DNA of 64,000 nucleotides from NCBI GenBank assembly GCA_965644295.1, contig CBFFRP010000298.1, positions 62,001-126,000 of the forward strand, read 5' to 3'. The notes under the pieces are model-generated. The model was given only the letters and a program-made list of their open reading frames with translations, was not told where the DNA came from and made no database searches. This DNA comes from Paraphysomonas bandaiensis. Taxonomy: Eukaryota; Chrysophyceae. A program made the translations under genes and the position numbers. The first letter of the stretch is position 1. Each line of letters begins with the position of its first letter. Below, in pieces: positions 1-14,800 of the stretch.

Positions 1-109
1 AGGAGTATACTAAGGTACACTAAAACGTCACTCCATACAACAGTTGTAAGGCACAAACGTTCACACCCAATTAGAATGTTATATATCATACTACAAGCAG
101 CATATCTAC

Positions 110-2166
110 CAGTTGCAGGGAGCTGTTTAAGTGCAGGACACTTTCTTGCAGAGAGTTCTTGAAGCTGTCTGAGGTGACCAGCGCTGCCGGGTATTACTGA
201 GAACTTTGCGTTGTTGTTTATGTATAACTCTCTCAGAGATGTGCATGCTCCGATCTCCTCAGGTAGAGCCCTTAGGTTATTGCTCGACAACGATAGACGA
301 CGTAGGGCTGAATGGAAAAGTCGAATGAGGTGATATATTTCACATATACATGCGCTATTTAGAAACATACTTGACAGACACACTTATATACATGCACAGT
401 TGTATATAAGCATACAATTACATAAAAAAGCATACGGTGACGGCAAGCAGAGTATTTACATTTTAAGTTTCCAATCTCAGGTGGCAACGCGGTCAATTTA
501 TTCTTGTAGAGCTGTAAATCTCTCAGTTGAACAAGAGTGCTGAACATGTCCGTGGGAAGTGTAGCAATTTTATTGGCGGCTGCAATATATACATGTTAAT
601 CAATACATGAAGTGGTGTGCAATATTCAGGGCGTATGGCATACCTAAATTCAGTAGCACCAATTGTGTACACATTGCAATGCCAGAAGGAACCACATCCA
701 GGACATTTGAACACATATCTAGCTCCACGATCTTCTGGCAATAGCCAATTTCATCTGGAAGCTCTTTGATTTTATTCAGGCTTAAGTATAAGCGCTCAAT
801 CTGGCAAGAATTTCAATCAATAAAGTAGAATATTTTAAAGTGGACAAAGTTTCTATTCAGTTATATAGAGGTGAAGCAGTGTACGATGTATTATAACACA
901 CATAGTCAGCAATAATAATTTCTGACCTTAGTCCAAGACCTCACAATCTGTCCAGGCAGAGCCTCAATCTTGTTATTACGCAGGTTTATGTACACCACAC
1001 TAACCCAAGCAATGGCCTCTTCTGGAATGACTGCAACACACAATACAATTAAAATGGACATAGGACTACACAATATACCCCATATATATGTGCAATAAAG
1101 ATTAAAAAAACATGTAAAGCTAAGGGACATATACGTTTACACTAAACGACTAACCTTTTATGAAATTATCAGACGCAGTTAAGGTTTTTAAATTCGTCCA
1201 ACCATCGGTATTGCTAGGAAATCCAGTCAACTGATTGCTATCTAAATGGAGCACTTCTAACGACTTCATATCACCAACAGATTCGTGCAAAACACCATTC
1301 AGAGCATTGCAACTTAAATTCAACTTTTTGAGCTTTTCTAATTGCGATAATACCTGCAACACATGTCAGTACAACAATCAATGGAATGATACACTTCAGT
1401 GTACTATCTCTAACTGAAAGTATAGCAAATACTTACACCAAATACGTGATCTCCGTTGAAAAGCTGGTTTCGAGACAAGTTTATATCCACTAAGTTATAA
1501 AGCTCTTCACTAATCTGAAAAAAATTTGGGAGCATAGAGAGTTTCATTCCGGCCAAGCAGACATTGTCTTGTTTCTTATCGGCACATTTCTCTAGAGTCT
1601 TATAGACAACATTCTGAAACACATATAAGACACATGTATATATTAATAAATATACATACAGAGATCTAAGTGCACACCTTACGACTATATATATACACAT
1701 ACATGTGCGTATACTTCATATACCACGATACATATATATCCATGCTCTCATATACACACTTGTATGTATGTGTCCAAATATATGCACACATAGAGATACT
1801 GCCTACATCCATATAACGATGCATGTCATACTACACTCATATATGTACATGTACGCATGCCCCTGTAGGTGTATATGTATACCTCTACATGTATATATAC
1901 TCATATATATGCACATGTATAAGTGCATAGCCCTATAGGCATATGAGGGTATGTGTGTATGTGTGTATGCCCCTATAGGTACATACGTGTAGCAATCATA
2001 CCTCTAATATCTCCTCTACTTTAATCGTACGTGTATAGTTATCCCCCATACGAGGACACAGCATCTTACTCCTCTCTATAATCATCTGGCGAGTGGTCCT
2101 TATCTCTGGACCAGCCTCCTTCTTGCCCTTCTTCTTACCTTTACCTTTCTTACCTTTCTTAGGCAT
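110..2166 (-). CDS. Leucine-rich repeat protein, 5' part (3' end beyond window)
   Basis: Seven exons on the minus strand, all with GT-AG borders and consistent phase: 2166-2002, 1613-1437, 1353-1155, 1030-927, 800-644, 579-460 and 307-110 (1120 nt, about 373 aa). The start is the first ATG after an upstream stop and opens a Lys/Gly-rich tail (MPKKGKKGKGKKKGKK). A segment containing LCPRMGDNYTRT and VEEILE follows, then repeated LxxLxLxxNxLxxLP leucine-rich repeats up to the last visible exon, for example LRRLSLSSNNLRALPEEIG. LRRs of this kind are protein-binding scaffolds. There is no signal peptide or membrane segment, so the protein is probably cytosolic. The last exon ends in phase 1 at a good donor (gtagat), so the gene continues off the left edge. 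The exact orthologue is not recognised. It is divergent from the RalGAP gene, 698 bp away. Confidence 0.82.
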
Positions 2167-2864
2167 GGTTGATAGTAGAGTGGATAAGGGAGAGAGGGAT
2201 GGGGTTGTGTAGTTATGGGGATGCAATATGCAGAGTTCGATGAGAGTTGCACATGTATGTATGTATATATGAGCGAGGTGGCCATATACACGCATATACA
2301 CCCATATACACCCATATACACGCCTCTGTATACGTATATACATACATACATGTGAGCAAATTCTCACAACGCAACGGCCACTGTATAACCCTGTATAACT
2401 CTGTATAACCCTGTATAATGTGAAATACGTACAAATATACTAAAAAATGAAACTGTCAGAAACTTTTTGGAATATATACTAATACAGAGAATACATAAAG
2501 TACATGCTTGTATACAGGAATTCCTATCTATGCTATATACAGCAGTATATAGTGTATGTATCTATGAATCTACACACAGATCCTACCAGTATTTGGTAAT
2601 CGCTGTGTGACTATGTCAACCATATCGTCCACATGTACATGTCCAGCAGTACATATCATACGGGGTAGGTACAGGTACAGGTACAGGTACAGGTACAGCA
2701 GTATATATGTACAGCACTGAGGAGGCAGTACTCTGTATGTATATAGAGTGCAGTGTATGCAGGCAATCCATGCATCCATATAAACTCCCCCACTCCCTCT
2801 ACATAATCTGACACACCTACTCCAACTAACCATTCTAATGAATAATCATTAACTCACTATCATA
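2167..2864. promoter_or_regulatory. Divergent intergenic region between LRR and RalGAP genes
   Basis: A 698-bp head-to-head spacer, so it presumably holds both promoters; no defined promoter motif could be assigned. It contains short simple repeats: cacccatata-type copies near 2285-2325, four ctgtataa units at about 2381-2420, and five tandem ggtaca units at about 2670-2700. No gene seen. Confidence 0.5.
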
Positions 2865-5800
2865 ATGATGTCTTCCAGTGATGAGAAACGATTGGCTAAA
2901 TTTCTACAGCCAGAAAAGGTGCTTCTCTACCATCTCTGTGTAGCTATCTATATATCTCTGTGTAGCTATCTATATATCTCTGTGTAGCTATCTATATATC
3001 TCTGTATAGCTATCTATATATCTCTGTGTAGCTATCTATATATCTCTGTGTAGCTATCTATATATCTCTGTGTAGCTATCTATATATCTCTGTGTAGCTA
3101 TCTATATATCTCTGTATAGCTATCTATATATCTCTGTGTAGCTATCTATATATCTCTGTGTAGCTATCTATATATCTCTGTATAGCTATCTATATATATC
3201 TGTATAGCTATCTATATATCTCTGTATAGCTATCTATATATCTCTGTGTAGCTATCTATATATCTCTGTATAGCTATCTATATATCTCTGTGTAGCTATC
3301 TATATATCTCTGTGTAGCTATCTATATATCTCTGTATAGCTATCTATATATCTCTGTGTGGCTATCTATATATCTCTGTATAGCTATCTATATATCTCTG
3401 TGTAGCTATCTATATATCTCTGTATAGCTATCTATATATCTCTGTGTAGCTATCTATATATCTCTGTGTAGCTATCTATATATCTCTGTGTAGCTATCTA
3501 TATATCTCTGTGTAGCTATCTATATATCTCTGTGTAGCTATCTATATATCTCTGTGTAGCTATCTATATATCTCTGTATAGCTATCTATATATCTCTGTG
3601 TAGCTATCTATATATCTCTGTATAGCTATCTATATATCTCTGTATAGCTATCTATATATCTCTGTGTAGCTATCTATATATCTCTGTGTAGCTATCTATA
3701 TATCTCTGTATAGCTATCTATATATCTCTGTGTAGCTATCTATATATCTCTGTATAGCTATCTATATATCTCTGTGTAGCTATCTATATATCTCTGTGTA
3801 GCTATCTATATATCTCTGTATAGCTATCTATATATCTCTGTGTGGCTATCTATATATCTCTGTATAGCTATCTATATATCTCTGTGTAGCTATCTATATA
3901 TCTCTGTATAGCTATCTATATATCTCTGTGTAGCTATCTATATATCTCTGTGTAGCTATCTATATATCTCTGTGTAGCTATCTATATATCTCTGTGTAGC
4001 TATCTATATATCTCTGTGTAGCTATCTATATATCTCTGTATAGCTATCTATATATCTCTGTGTAGCTATCTATATATCTCTGTGTAGCTATCTATATATC
4101 TCTGTGTAGCTATCTATATATCTCTGTGTAGCTATCTATATATCTCTGTGTAGCTATCTATATATCTCTGTGTAGCTATCTATATATCTCTGTATAGCTA
4201 TCTATATATATCTGTATAGCTATCTATATATCTCTGTATAGCTATCTATATATCTCTGTATAGCTATCTATATATCTCTGTATAGCTATCTATATATCTC
4301 TGTGTAGCTATCTATATATCTCTGTGTAGCTATCTATATATCTCTGTGTAGCTATCTATATATCTCTGTATAGCTATCTATATATCTCTGTGTAGCTATC
4401 TATATATCTCTGTGTAGCTATCTATATATCTCTGTATAGCTATCTATATATCTCTGTGTGGCTATCTATATATCTCTGTATAGCTATCTATATATCTCTG
4501 TGTAGCTATCTATATATCTCTGTATAGCTATCTATATATCTCTGTGTAGCTATCTATATATCTCTGTGTAGCTATCTATATATCTCTGTGTAGCTATCTA
4601 TATATCTCTGTGTAGCTATCTATATATCTCTGTGTAGCTATCTATATATCTCTGTATAGCTATCTATATATCTCTGTGTAGCTATCTATATATCTCTGTG
4701 TAGCTATCTATATATCTCTGTGTAGCTATCTATATATCTCTGTGTAGCTATCTATATATCTCTGTATAGCTATCTATATATCTCTGTGTAGCTATCTATA
4801 TATCTCTGTATAGCTATCTATATATCTCTGTGTAGCTATCTATATATCTCTGTATAGCTATCTATATATCTCTGTATAGCTATCTATATATCTCTGTATA
4901 GCTATCTATATATCTCTGTGTAGCTATCTATATATCTCTGTGTAGCTATCTATATATCTCTGTGTAGCTATCTATATATCTCTGTGTAGCTATCTATATA
5001 TCTCTGTGTAGCTATCTATATATCTCTGTGTAGCTATCTATATATCTCTGTGTAGCTATCTATATATCTCTGTGTAGCTATCTATATATCTCTGTGTAGC
5101 TATCTATATATCTCTGTGTAGCTATCTATATATCTCTGTGTAGCTATCTATATATCTCTGTATAGCTATCTATATATCTCTGTATAGCTATCTATATATC
5201 TCTGTGTAGCTATCTATATATCTCTGTGTAGCTATCTATATATCTCTGTATAGCTATCTATATATCTCTGTGTAGCTATCTATATATCTCTGTATAGCTA
5301 TCTATATATCTCTGTGTAGCTATCTATATATCTCTGTGTAGCTATCTATATATCTCTGTGTAGCTATCTATATATCTCTGTGTAGCTATCTATATATCTC
5401 TGTATAGCTATCTATATATCTCTGTATAGCTATCTATATATCTCTGTGTAGCTATCTATATATCTCTGTGTAGCTATCTATATATCTCTGTATAGCTATC
5501 TATATATCTCTGTATAGCTATCTATATATCTCTGTATAGCTATCTATATATCTCTGTATAGCTATTTATATATCTCTGTATAGCTATCTATATATCTCTG
5601 TGTAGCTATCTATATATCTCTGTGTAGCTATCTATATATCTCTGTGTAGCTATCTATATATCTCTTTGAAGCTATCTATATATCTCTGTATAGCTATCTA
5701 TATATCTCTGTATAGCTATCTATATATCTCTGTATAGCTATCTATATATCTCTGTATAGCTATCTATATATCTCTGTATAGCTATCTATATATCTCTGTA

Positions 5801-8800
5801 TAGCTATCTATATATCTCTGTATAGCTATCTATATATCTCTGTATAGCTATCTATATATCTCTGTGTAGCTATCTATATATCTCTGTATAGCTATCTATA
5901 TATCTCTGTGTAGCTATCTATATATCTCTGTGTAGCTATCTATATATCTCTGTATAGCTATCTATATATCTCTGTGTGGCTATCTATATATCTCTGTATA
6001 GCTATCTATATATCTCTGTATAGCTATCTATATATCTCTGTGTAGCTATCTATATATCTCTGTGTAGCTATCTATATATCTCTTTATAGCTATCTATATA
6101 TCTCTGTGTAGCTATCTATATATCTCTGTATAGCTATCTATATATCTCTGTGTAGCTATCTATATATCTCTGTGTAGCTATCTATATATCTCTGTGTAGC
6201 TATCTATATATCTCTGTGTAGCTATCTATATATCTCTGTATAGCTATCTATATATCTCTGTATAGCTATCTATATATCTCTGTGTAGCTATCTATATATC
6301 TCTGTGTAGCTATCTATATATCTCTGTGTAGCTATCTATATATCTCTGTATAGCTATCTATATATCTCTGTATAGCTATCTATATATCTCTGTATAGCTA
6401 TTTATATATCTCTGTATAGCTATCTATATATCTCTGTGTAGCTATCTATATATCTCTGTGTAGCTATCTATATATCTCTGTGTAGCTATCTATATATCTC
6501 TTTGAAGCTATCTATATATCTCTGTATAGCTATCTATATATCTCTGTATAGCTATCTATATATCTCTGTATAGCTATCTATATATCTCTGTATAGCTATC
6601 TATATATCTCTGTGTAGCTATCTATATATCTCTGTATAGCTATCTATATATCTCTGTATAGCTATCTATATATCTCTGTGTAGCTATCTATATATCTCTG
6701 TGTAGCTATCTATATATCTCTGTATAGCTATCTATATATCTCTGTGTAGCTATCTATATATCTCTGTGTAGCTATCTATATATCTCTTTGAAGCTATCTA
6801 TATATCTCTGTGTAGCTATCTATATATCTCTGTATAGCTATCTATATATCTCTTTGTAGCTATCTATATATCTCTGTATAGCTATCTATATATCTCTGTG
6901 TAGCTATCTATATATCTCTGTATAGCTATCTATATATCTCTGTATAGCTATCTATATATCTCTTTGAAGCTATCTATATATCTCTGTGTAGCTATCTATA
7001 TATCTCTGTGTGGCTATCTATATATCTCTGTATAGCTATCTATATATCTCTGTATAGCTATCTATATATCTCTGTATAGCTATCTATATATCTCTGTATA
7101 GCTATCTATATATCTCTGTGTAGCTATCTATATATCTCTGTGTAGCTATCTATATATCTCTTTGAAGCTATCTATATATCTCTTTGTAGCTATCTATATA
7201 TCTCTGTGTAGATATCTATATATCTCTGTGTAGCTATCTATATATCTCTGTATAGCTATCTATATATCTCTGTATAGCTATCTATATATCTCTGTATAGC
7301 TATCTATATATCTCTGTGTAGCTATCTATATATCTCTGTGTAGCTATCTATATATCTCTGTGTAGCTATCTATATATCTCTGTATAGCTATCTATATATC
7401 TCTGTATAGCTATCTATATATCTCTGTATAGCTATCTATATATCTCTGTGTAGCTATCTATATATCTCTGTGTGGCTATCTATATATCTCTGTATAGCTA
7501 TCTATATATCTCTGTGTAGCTATCTATATATCTCTGTATAGCTATCTATATATCTCTGTGTAGCTATCTATATATCTCTGTGTAGCTATCTATATATCTC
7601 TGTGTAGCTATCTATATATCTCTGTGTAGCTATCTATATATCTCTGTATAGCTATCTATATATCTCTGTATAGCTATCTATATATCTCTTTGTAGCTATC
7701 TATATATCTCTGTGTAGCTATCTATATATCTCTGTATAGCTATCTATATATCTCTGTATAGCTATCTATATATCTCTGTGTGGCTATCTATATATCTCTG
7801 TGTAGCTATCTATATATCTCTGTGTAGCTATCTATATATCTCTGTGTGGCTATCTATATATCTCTGTATAGCTATCTATATATCTCTGTGTGGCTATCTA
7901 TATATCTCTGTATAGCTATCTATATATCTCTGTGTGGCTATCTATATATCTCTTTGTAGCTATCTATATATCTCTGTGTAGCTATCTATATATCTCTGTA
8001 TAGCTATCTATATATCTCTGTGTGGCTATCTATATATCTCTGTGTGGCTATCTATATATCTCTGTGTAGCTATCTATATATCTCTGTGTAGCTATCTATA
8101 TATCTCTGTGTGGCTATCTATATATCTCTGTATAGCTATCTATATATCTCTGTGTAGCTATCTATATATCTCTGTATAGCTATCTATATATCTCTGTGTA
8201 GCTATCTATATATCTCTGTGTAGCTATCTATATATCTCTGTGTAGCTATCTATATATCTCTGTGTAGCTATCTATATATCTCTGTGAAGCTATCTATATA
8301 TCTCTGTATAGCTATCTATATATCTCTGTATAGCTATCTATATATCTCTGTGTAGCTATCTATATATCTCTGTGTAGCTATCTATATATCTCTGTATAGC
8401 TATCTATATATCTCTGTGTAGCTATCTATATATCTCTGTATAGCTATCTATATATCTCTTTGAAGCTATCTATATATCTCTGTGTAGCTATCTATATATC
8501 TTTGTGTAGCTATCTATATATCTCTGTGTAGCTATCTATATATCTCTGTATAGCTATCTATATATCTCTGTGTGGCTATCTATATATCTCTGTGTAGCTA
8601 TCTATATATCTCTGTATAGCTATCTATATATCTCTGTGTAGCTATCTATATATCTCTGTGTAGCTATCTATATATCTCCGTATAGCTATCTATATATCTC
8701 TGTGTATGTATATGTCTAGCGGTGGTTTCATATATATAATCGTTTATGTCTCGGTATGTGTATGTGTGCATAGGTAGTTATATTTATATTCACATATGTC

Positions 8801-11800
8801 TGGATATGTGTATCTATATCTAGTGTCTATAGGTGTATAGGTATCTATGAGTGTATAGGTGTTTAATTATAGATATTTATGTATAATTTGTCGTGTCTAA
8901 TCGATGGCTGTTTCGACATGTAGAGTGCGAAGAAGAGGCTCGGATATGCCCTGGACTATATCCGGAACACCTCTAGGTTTAACGAGAGCAGGTTTATGAA
9001 CGACCAGTACGAGTCTGTAAGTCATCTATACACACATGCAAATATTTCTCTCTCTATTCATACAAATGTATATATATTGGATATCCACAATACACATATA
9101 GATATATCTCAGCCCTCATATGTGATATACACATATGCAGCTCCTGGACGTACTTCTATCTACCATAAAGCAGTATGATGAAGAGCACGAACCGTCCGAC
9201 CAAAAGAAGATATTAGGAATGCTACGATCGACTGCTAATATAAAGAAGGCTTTCACACACAAAGGTCACGATGATAAGTATTTGGGCATAATGGTAGGCG
9301 TGTTCTCTGTATATAGTGCACTAATAGATATCATTGTAATACATGACGCTATTGCAGGAGCTGTTAGATCGAATTGTTCTTCACTTACCACACAAGATGA
9401 CATCCGAGTACGCAACACACTGTCCTTGATATTACAACTACGTAGCACCTCACAGTAACCTCCACCTGTGTTATTTTCCATGCTTCATGCGAACTACACT
9501 ATTTGTATATGTTTCAGCATCGTATCTAACGCAATGTAATTCGTGCATTCATTGTTCTCTCACTGTACAGCTCTTTCGTTTCGTCGCTGGTTGAAATCCT
9601 TCTTATATTTCTTCACCCCGATAATGTCATCACTTATAAACTACCGGCATTCGAAGTCCTTTTGCGCTGTGTTCAGCAAATGGATAATTATGAATCTCCG
9701 CATGTGGTGAGTACAGTATTTATATACAGTACATACGTTATATATGTTAAGTGTAGTATCATATTTCAATTGGCAATGTATTTAACGTTGTTCTGTTTGC
9801 AGATAACAGCACTTGTGGTGGAATGTATTCCAATAAGCGTGAAGGTGAAATTGACATGCATTTTTTTCATTGTTCGACGTTGTGTTTTATGTGAACTTAG
9901 TACAGTTCATAGAACTATTTCGTCGCTTTAACACAATGTCTATACGACTATTACTTTGAGAAACTGTGGTTGTAATGCTATACGATCTTGTAGAGTATGT
10001 CGGTACACATGAATTACATACATCATAAACTCTGTCCATGCCTGAATTTTTTTGTAGCCACAGAGTCCAGTTGCCATGTACGTAAACCGGGCGGCTGTAA
10101 GCAATAATAACCAGACCAATCAGCCACCAATCTGCTGGGGACAATCTGTAGGGGCATTTTCGATGTCAGATAAAGAGCAGCCACTCTCTCCAGATATTGA
10201 GATTGTTAAGGTAGCTCAGTGTGCTTTAGAATTATCGTGAAGCGAATATAGTTTCATGTCATATATATGCAAGTATATTATGTACACTTATACGAGCATA
10301 TTGTGTACCGTGTGTTGCACAATCTATTACTACATTTTTAATCTAATATTCTTTGCAGTTTTTGGAAGTACTTTTTAGAGTTAGTATATATGGATTCAAT
10401 ACCTATGATGGAAACGTTATATCTAGAGGGGATGATATATCTCCTATGGACCAAGTGAATCATTTCATATTCTGGCGGGACTTTATATACACACACTTTG
10501 CAAGGTTAGTATAACGGTTTTAGGCCCATTTAGAAACAAGATGTTATCGTGTTGTTGAGAATGATAGTGGTAAATTGTTGGTTTGCATTTTTTTACACAC
10601 ACAATATCCGTTCTCTCTCTCTAGTGTGTTATTATGTGAACCCTACCGTTTATGAGCCCTTATACCGTAGGTTTTTCGTAGGAAGGAATGTGGTTGAAAT
10701 GTGCTCGGGGTTGGTGTGCGAGCTTGATGGTAAGTGGGAACGTATAATATGTAGAGATATATTACAGTATTGCCTCGATTTTTTGTGCTGCGGTACCTTG
10801 TGAAGATGTAATTTACATGCTCTCAGCCAAATTGATCAAACACTCGTGCTTGCCTCCTTCCCCAAGAGTATTGCTTTTTACAGTCCCTCCAATCAGTATT
10901 CAAAAGTGTGTATATGACTGGCTGTCGGATGCAATGGGTTCCAAGGTATTGGTGGATCACATATGGTGTGGTGAGGGCGTGTATTACATGTTAGTGCTCT
11001 GTCAACAAAGATTTCATCCTGAGCTAATGAGGTAGGAGACCATCAGCATATTTAGAGGAGTAGATAGTACTGCTGCAAACTATTAGATTTCCATAATCTT
11101 TTTCGTGTAGGAAGCAAGATGGGATCACATTGGTACAAAGCACGATACGGCTGTATGAAAAATGTTTGATGAGTACTGATACTTCCAAACTAAACTCCTT
11201 ATCTCTTCAAGAGAGTGTATCGTTGTCGAAAAGGCCATGCCATTTTGGACAGAATATGGACTTCTATCTATCGCACATGATCCACCACATTTCATTATGC
11301 TTTTTGAGAATAGATGAAGTCGATTGTTCTGTAAATATTGTCAACCAAATGGTATCTCGATGAAACACGTAGCTCGTATAGATATGATCAATCGGATATA
11401 TGTACACTACCGTATGGTATACTGTACTGTTTTATAGTAGAATGTGGTATAGAACAGGATAGGCAATGTATAAACGTTGGATAATGTTGTCTTTATTGTA
11501 GCGTGACATTTGCTTTATATCCATTTTGAATCATATATATATTTGTCAGGTGCAAACCATAAAAGAAGGATTACAGTTTTATCGCTTGTTGCTGAAGAGC
11601 TGTACTTCAGAATACCCAGCATCTGTCATCAGAGGGAAAATGCAGGAGGTATGCTGTCACTACATGGGGAATACATCAAGACAAGGTAATGTAGAAAACA
11701 CAGGATCGTTGTCACTAGCTGTGTAGATAGATTGGCGATGCTGATATTTTATTATTCATATCAGTTCACCTTTGTAGCACTATATTCGACAATGTGTAGT

Positions 11801-14800
11801 GTAATGTAGTTTGTACAGCGAAGTCAGAAGCTAAACCGTTGCAGTTTATTGCTGTATCTGCAATGTAACATTTCTTTGCTTTAGGTGTTATTGCCGCTAC
11901 ACTTTCAGACGTTGTTGAAGTGACATTGTCATCGTTTTTACTGGCCCCGAATTGGAAGAATGAAGATGTAATTCCATGCATCTATTATGATATTTGACTA
12001 CCTAAAATGTTTGTACATTACGCAATCCCTCTTCCATGACATGCTGTGCACGACCTTATGTGTTTTGTTCTAAACGTCCCCATATAACCCCTATAATTTT
12101 CCCAGCTTCATTCAGAATTTTCGTTAAAGATGTATAACTGGCTGATTGATGAGGACGTAATACACTCAAGCATTGGAAAGAATGGCGTGTATGCTCATTA
12201 TGCTCTACCTGGTGATACTGACACTCCTGACCCTTCCAATTTTAAAGTGGGTGACTTGAATTTGGTTTATCACGTATAATGTGGAGGGGAACTATACGTG
12301 CTAGGCGCCATACTTACTTGTTGATTCTATAGGTGTCTTTGCTGTCGCTGTGGGGAAATCTATTGTTTACAGCGTGCTCCTCGTGCTGGTTGTATCTAGA
12401 TGTGTTTAGGCATATCTGTTTGAAAGCGAACCCAGAATATATGCATTTGGAGGTGTCGTGCAGACAGTTACTTGGTGAGGATATGTTTCTGAACATTTAG
12501 TATGCTCCTTTTCATTTCACTTTCATCTTTGTCACTGTATATAGTACTGTATGAAACGACATATTTGACACTGCTACATACGTAACTGATATGCCTCGCA
12601 GAGAATGCGAAAAATACCCCCGAAGAATCGATGTCGCAGTTAAATTCGGAGGAGACTAAGTTACCAGCTCCACAGCAGCATACATTCAATTCAGCAAGGT
12701 GCAGGACAAGTCTATGTTTATTGTTGTTCCTTTTTACGGCTTACTTCATGTTTTACTACATACTTCTTACTTGGTGACACTGGAACACTTATTACTTGTG
12801 CTGTGGTATATTCACTGTACTAATATTTTAGTATCGTTTTGATAAAATGTTTGGCAGTCAAATTTGGAGCTCAGTGGCTGAGCAGCATATCGATCTGCTG
12901 TCTATCAACAGTTTATATGAGTCTGTTATTGCGATTGATAGGTAAAGTGAAGCACCCTTGGCTTAAGACTGTTATGTTATATTGCATGATGTTGTACAAG
13001 TATTTGAATCGACTTCTTACTTTTATACCTTAGGATTTTAACCCTGATTCCATTGTCAACGCTCAGTGTCTTGCATCCTAAGTTGAATGCTTTAGTAATA
13101 TCTTGCTTGAGTGACATCGCAATCTACTGCTGTACCAGAGTGGTTGTGAAACACCGACATTACGAGGCCCTGGAGCCTCTTTCGAACAACAAGACTGAGC
13201 GTACATTGCAGAAACAGTAAGTGACAATATATATCGCATATGGAAAACATAGTACCGTCTGTACTTCGCTATGTCTTACGAAATGTACCTAACAGAGCCA
13301 TAAAATCCAATGCGAAGCTACAGGAATACGAGAAAAACTCACCGCTTGGAGATATATCACCAGACACAGTGATGTCGTTTGTGTTTCCTTTCTTACTGGT
13401 AGAAGCTCAGGATGTGAGAAAATTATTCATAAACTCCAGACTGTTGGCTATGGAGGCCCTATGTATAGGTATCCGGACGTGCTCTCTACTCATTATTGTC
13501 GTTTAATTTGTACTATGCCTCACAACAAAATATTAAATCGGTGTTGGTGCATACATGCTGATTTTTTCGTTTGAACTCTAAGATTTCTTCTGAGCAGTGC
13601 TACAAACTAACTCCAAACGACTATTATGTGAAGATATGTCTGAGAGATGTTTGGGACTTATATACCAGTCCCTACTCAATCAAGGTCAGTTTCTGTAGTT
13701 CTTGTCGTCGCTGTATGTATATCCAAGTATGTTCGGATCCATGTATGCGTATTCTATATAGTACATGTACAGTTTTTGTTCTCAACACTTATACAAGGAT
13801 ATTCCAAGCTACTGGCTGTAGTATTCATGTCCTGTCCTGATTTTTTTTCATTGGGATTACCTGGAACCACCCTTTTTGTGGAACCGTTCGTAGCAGGTAA
13901 GTGGGCATAAGTGCCGTACGACGAGAGATCTGTGCGATGATGTATGTGTGCCTGTTGATATGTGCAACATAGTACCATGATTATCCACGTGTGGGTGGAT
14001 ATTAACTTAAGTGTAACTGTTACATCAGGCATAGAAAAAATTTTTGCTAATACGCAATGGGCTTCATCAGGCGGAACATTTAGGGGATCTATTTTAGAAC
14101 ACTTAACTTCGAAGAACGTTGTCGGAAAGTACACTGCTGGCAATGTCAAGGAAGTTGTAATGGTAAGCAGTTTGACATGATGAATATGTTTCGCATACTC
14201 AGTGCAGTTCGGTGAAGTATATAGCTCTGTGGCTGCCATGTTACGACATACAGTATTGAGTCTTCGAGCTATTACTATATACGGACATATTGGAATATTG
14301 TGTATAATATGCAAAAGTTTGTGATCTATATATTTTACAATTTAATTGATACACTTCTAGCAACCAAACACTGCAAAGATGTCGATCGACGTGATATATG
14401 GCTGCTTGGACCTTTTATTTGGGATTGTGTCATACATACACAGGTAGTGAGATTGACAAAGGAGTCTGCTCTGTGTTGCAGTGCTTATTAGGGGTAGGTT
14501 ATTTACTCTATACATACAGATATCCAGATATTGCTGGTTCGACCAGTTCTGACAAATGTGGTGACCATACTGAGCACAGGTGCGAATGTCGTTTACATGT
14601 CAGTTTTTCTTGTAATATATATTTTTACGCTGCATCCTACCTGTGCGTTTTGGCATGATTGGATATTATGCTCGACACAGTCATATGGTGTACAAGGCAT
14701 TCTATTTACAATTTACTGTTATATATACTGTACATGTTATGACTTACTGTAGGGCGCATTACATGGAGATTGCATTAAGAATTGGGGAGTATGGGCAGCC

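Noticed and set aside
1705-1938. 77-codon plus-strand frame rich in Ile/Tyr/His/Cys
   Set aside because: Lies in an intron of the LRR gene and consists of TA/CA-rich simple sequence.
2932-8705. CRISPR array or centromeric satellite
   Set aside because: Units are directly adjacent with no spacers and the array lies inside a eukaryotic intron flanked by coding exons; no evidence of a centromere.
13754-14314. 186-codon minus-strand open frame
   Set aside because: Runs antisense across exons and introns of the RalGAP gene; composition is not protein-like and no splice support.
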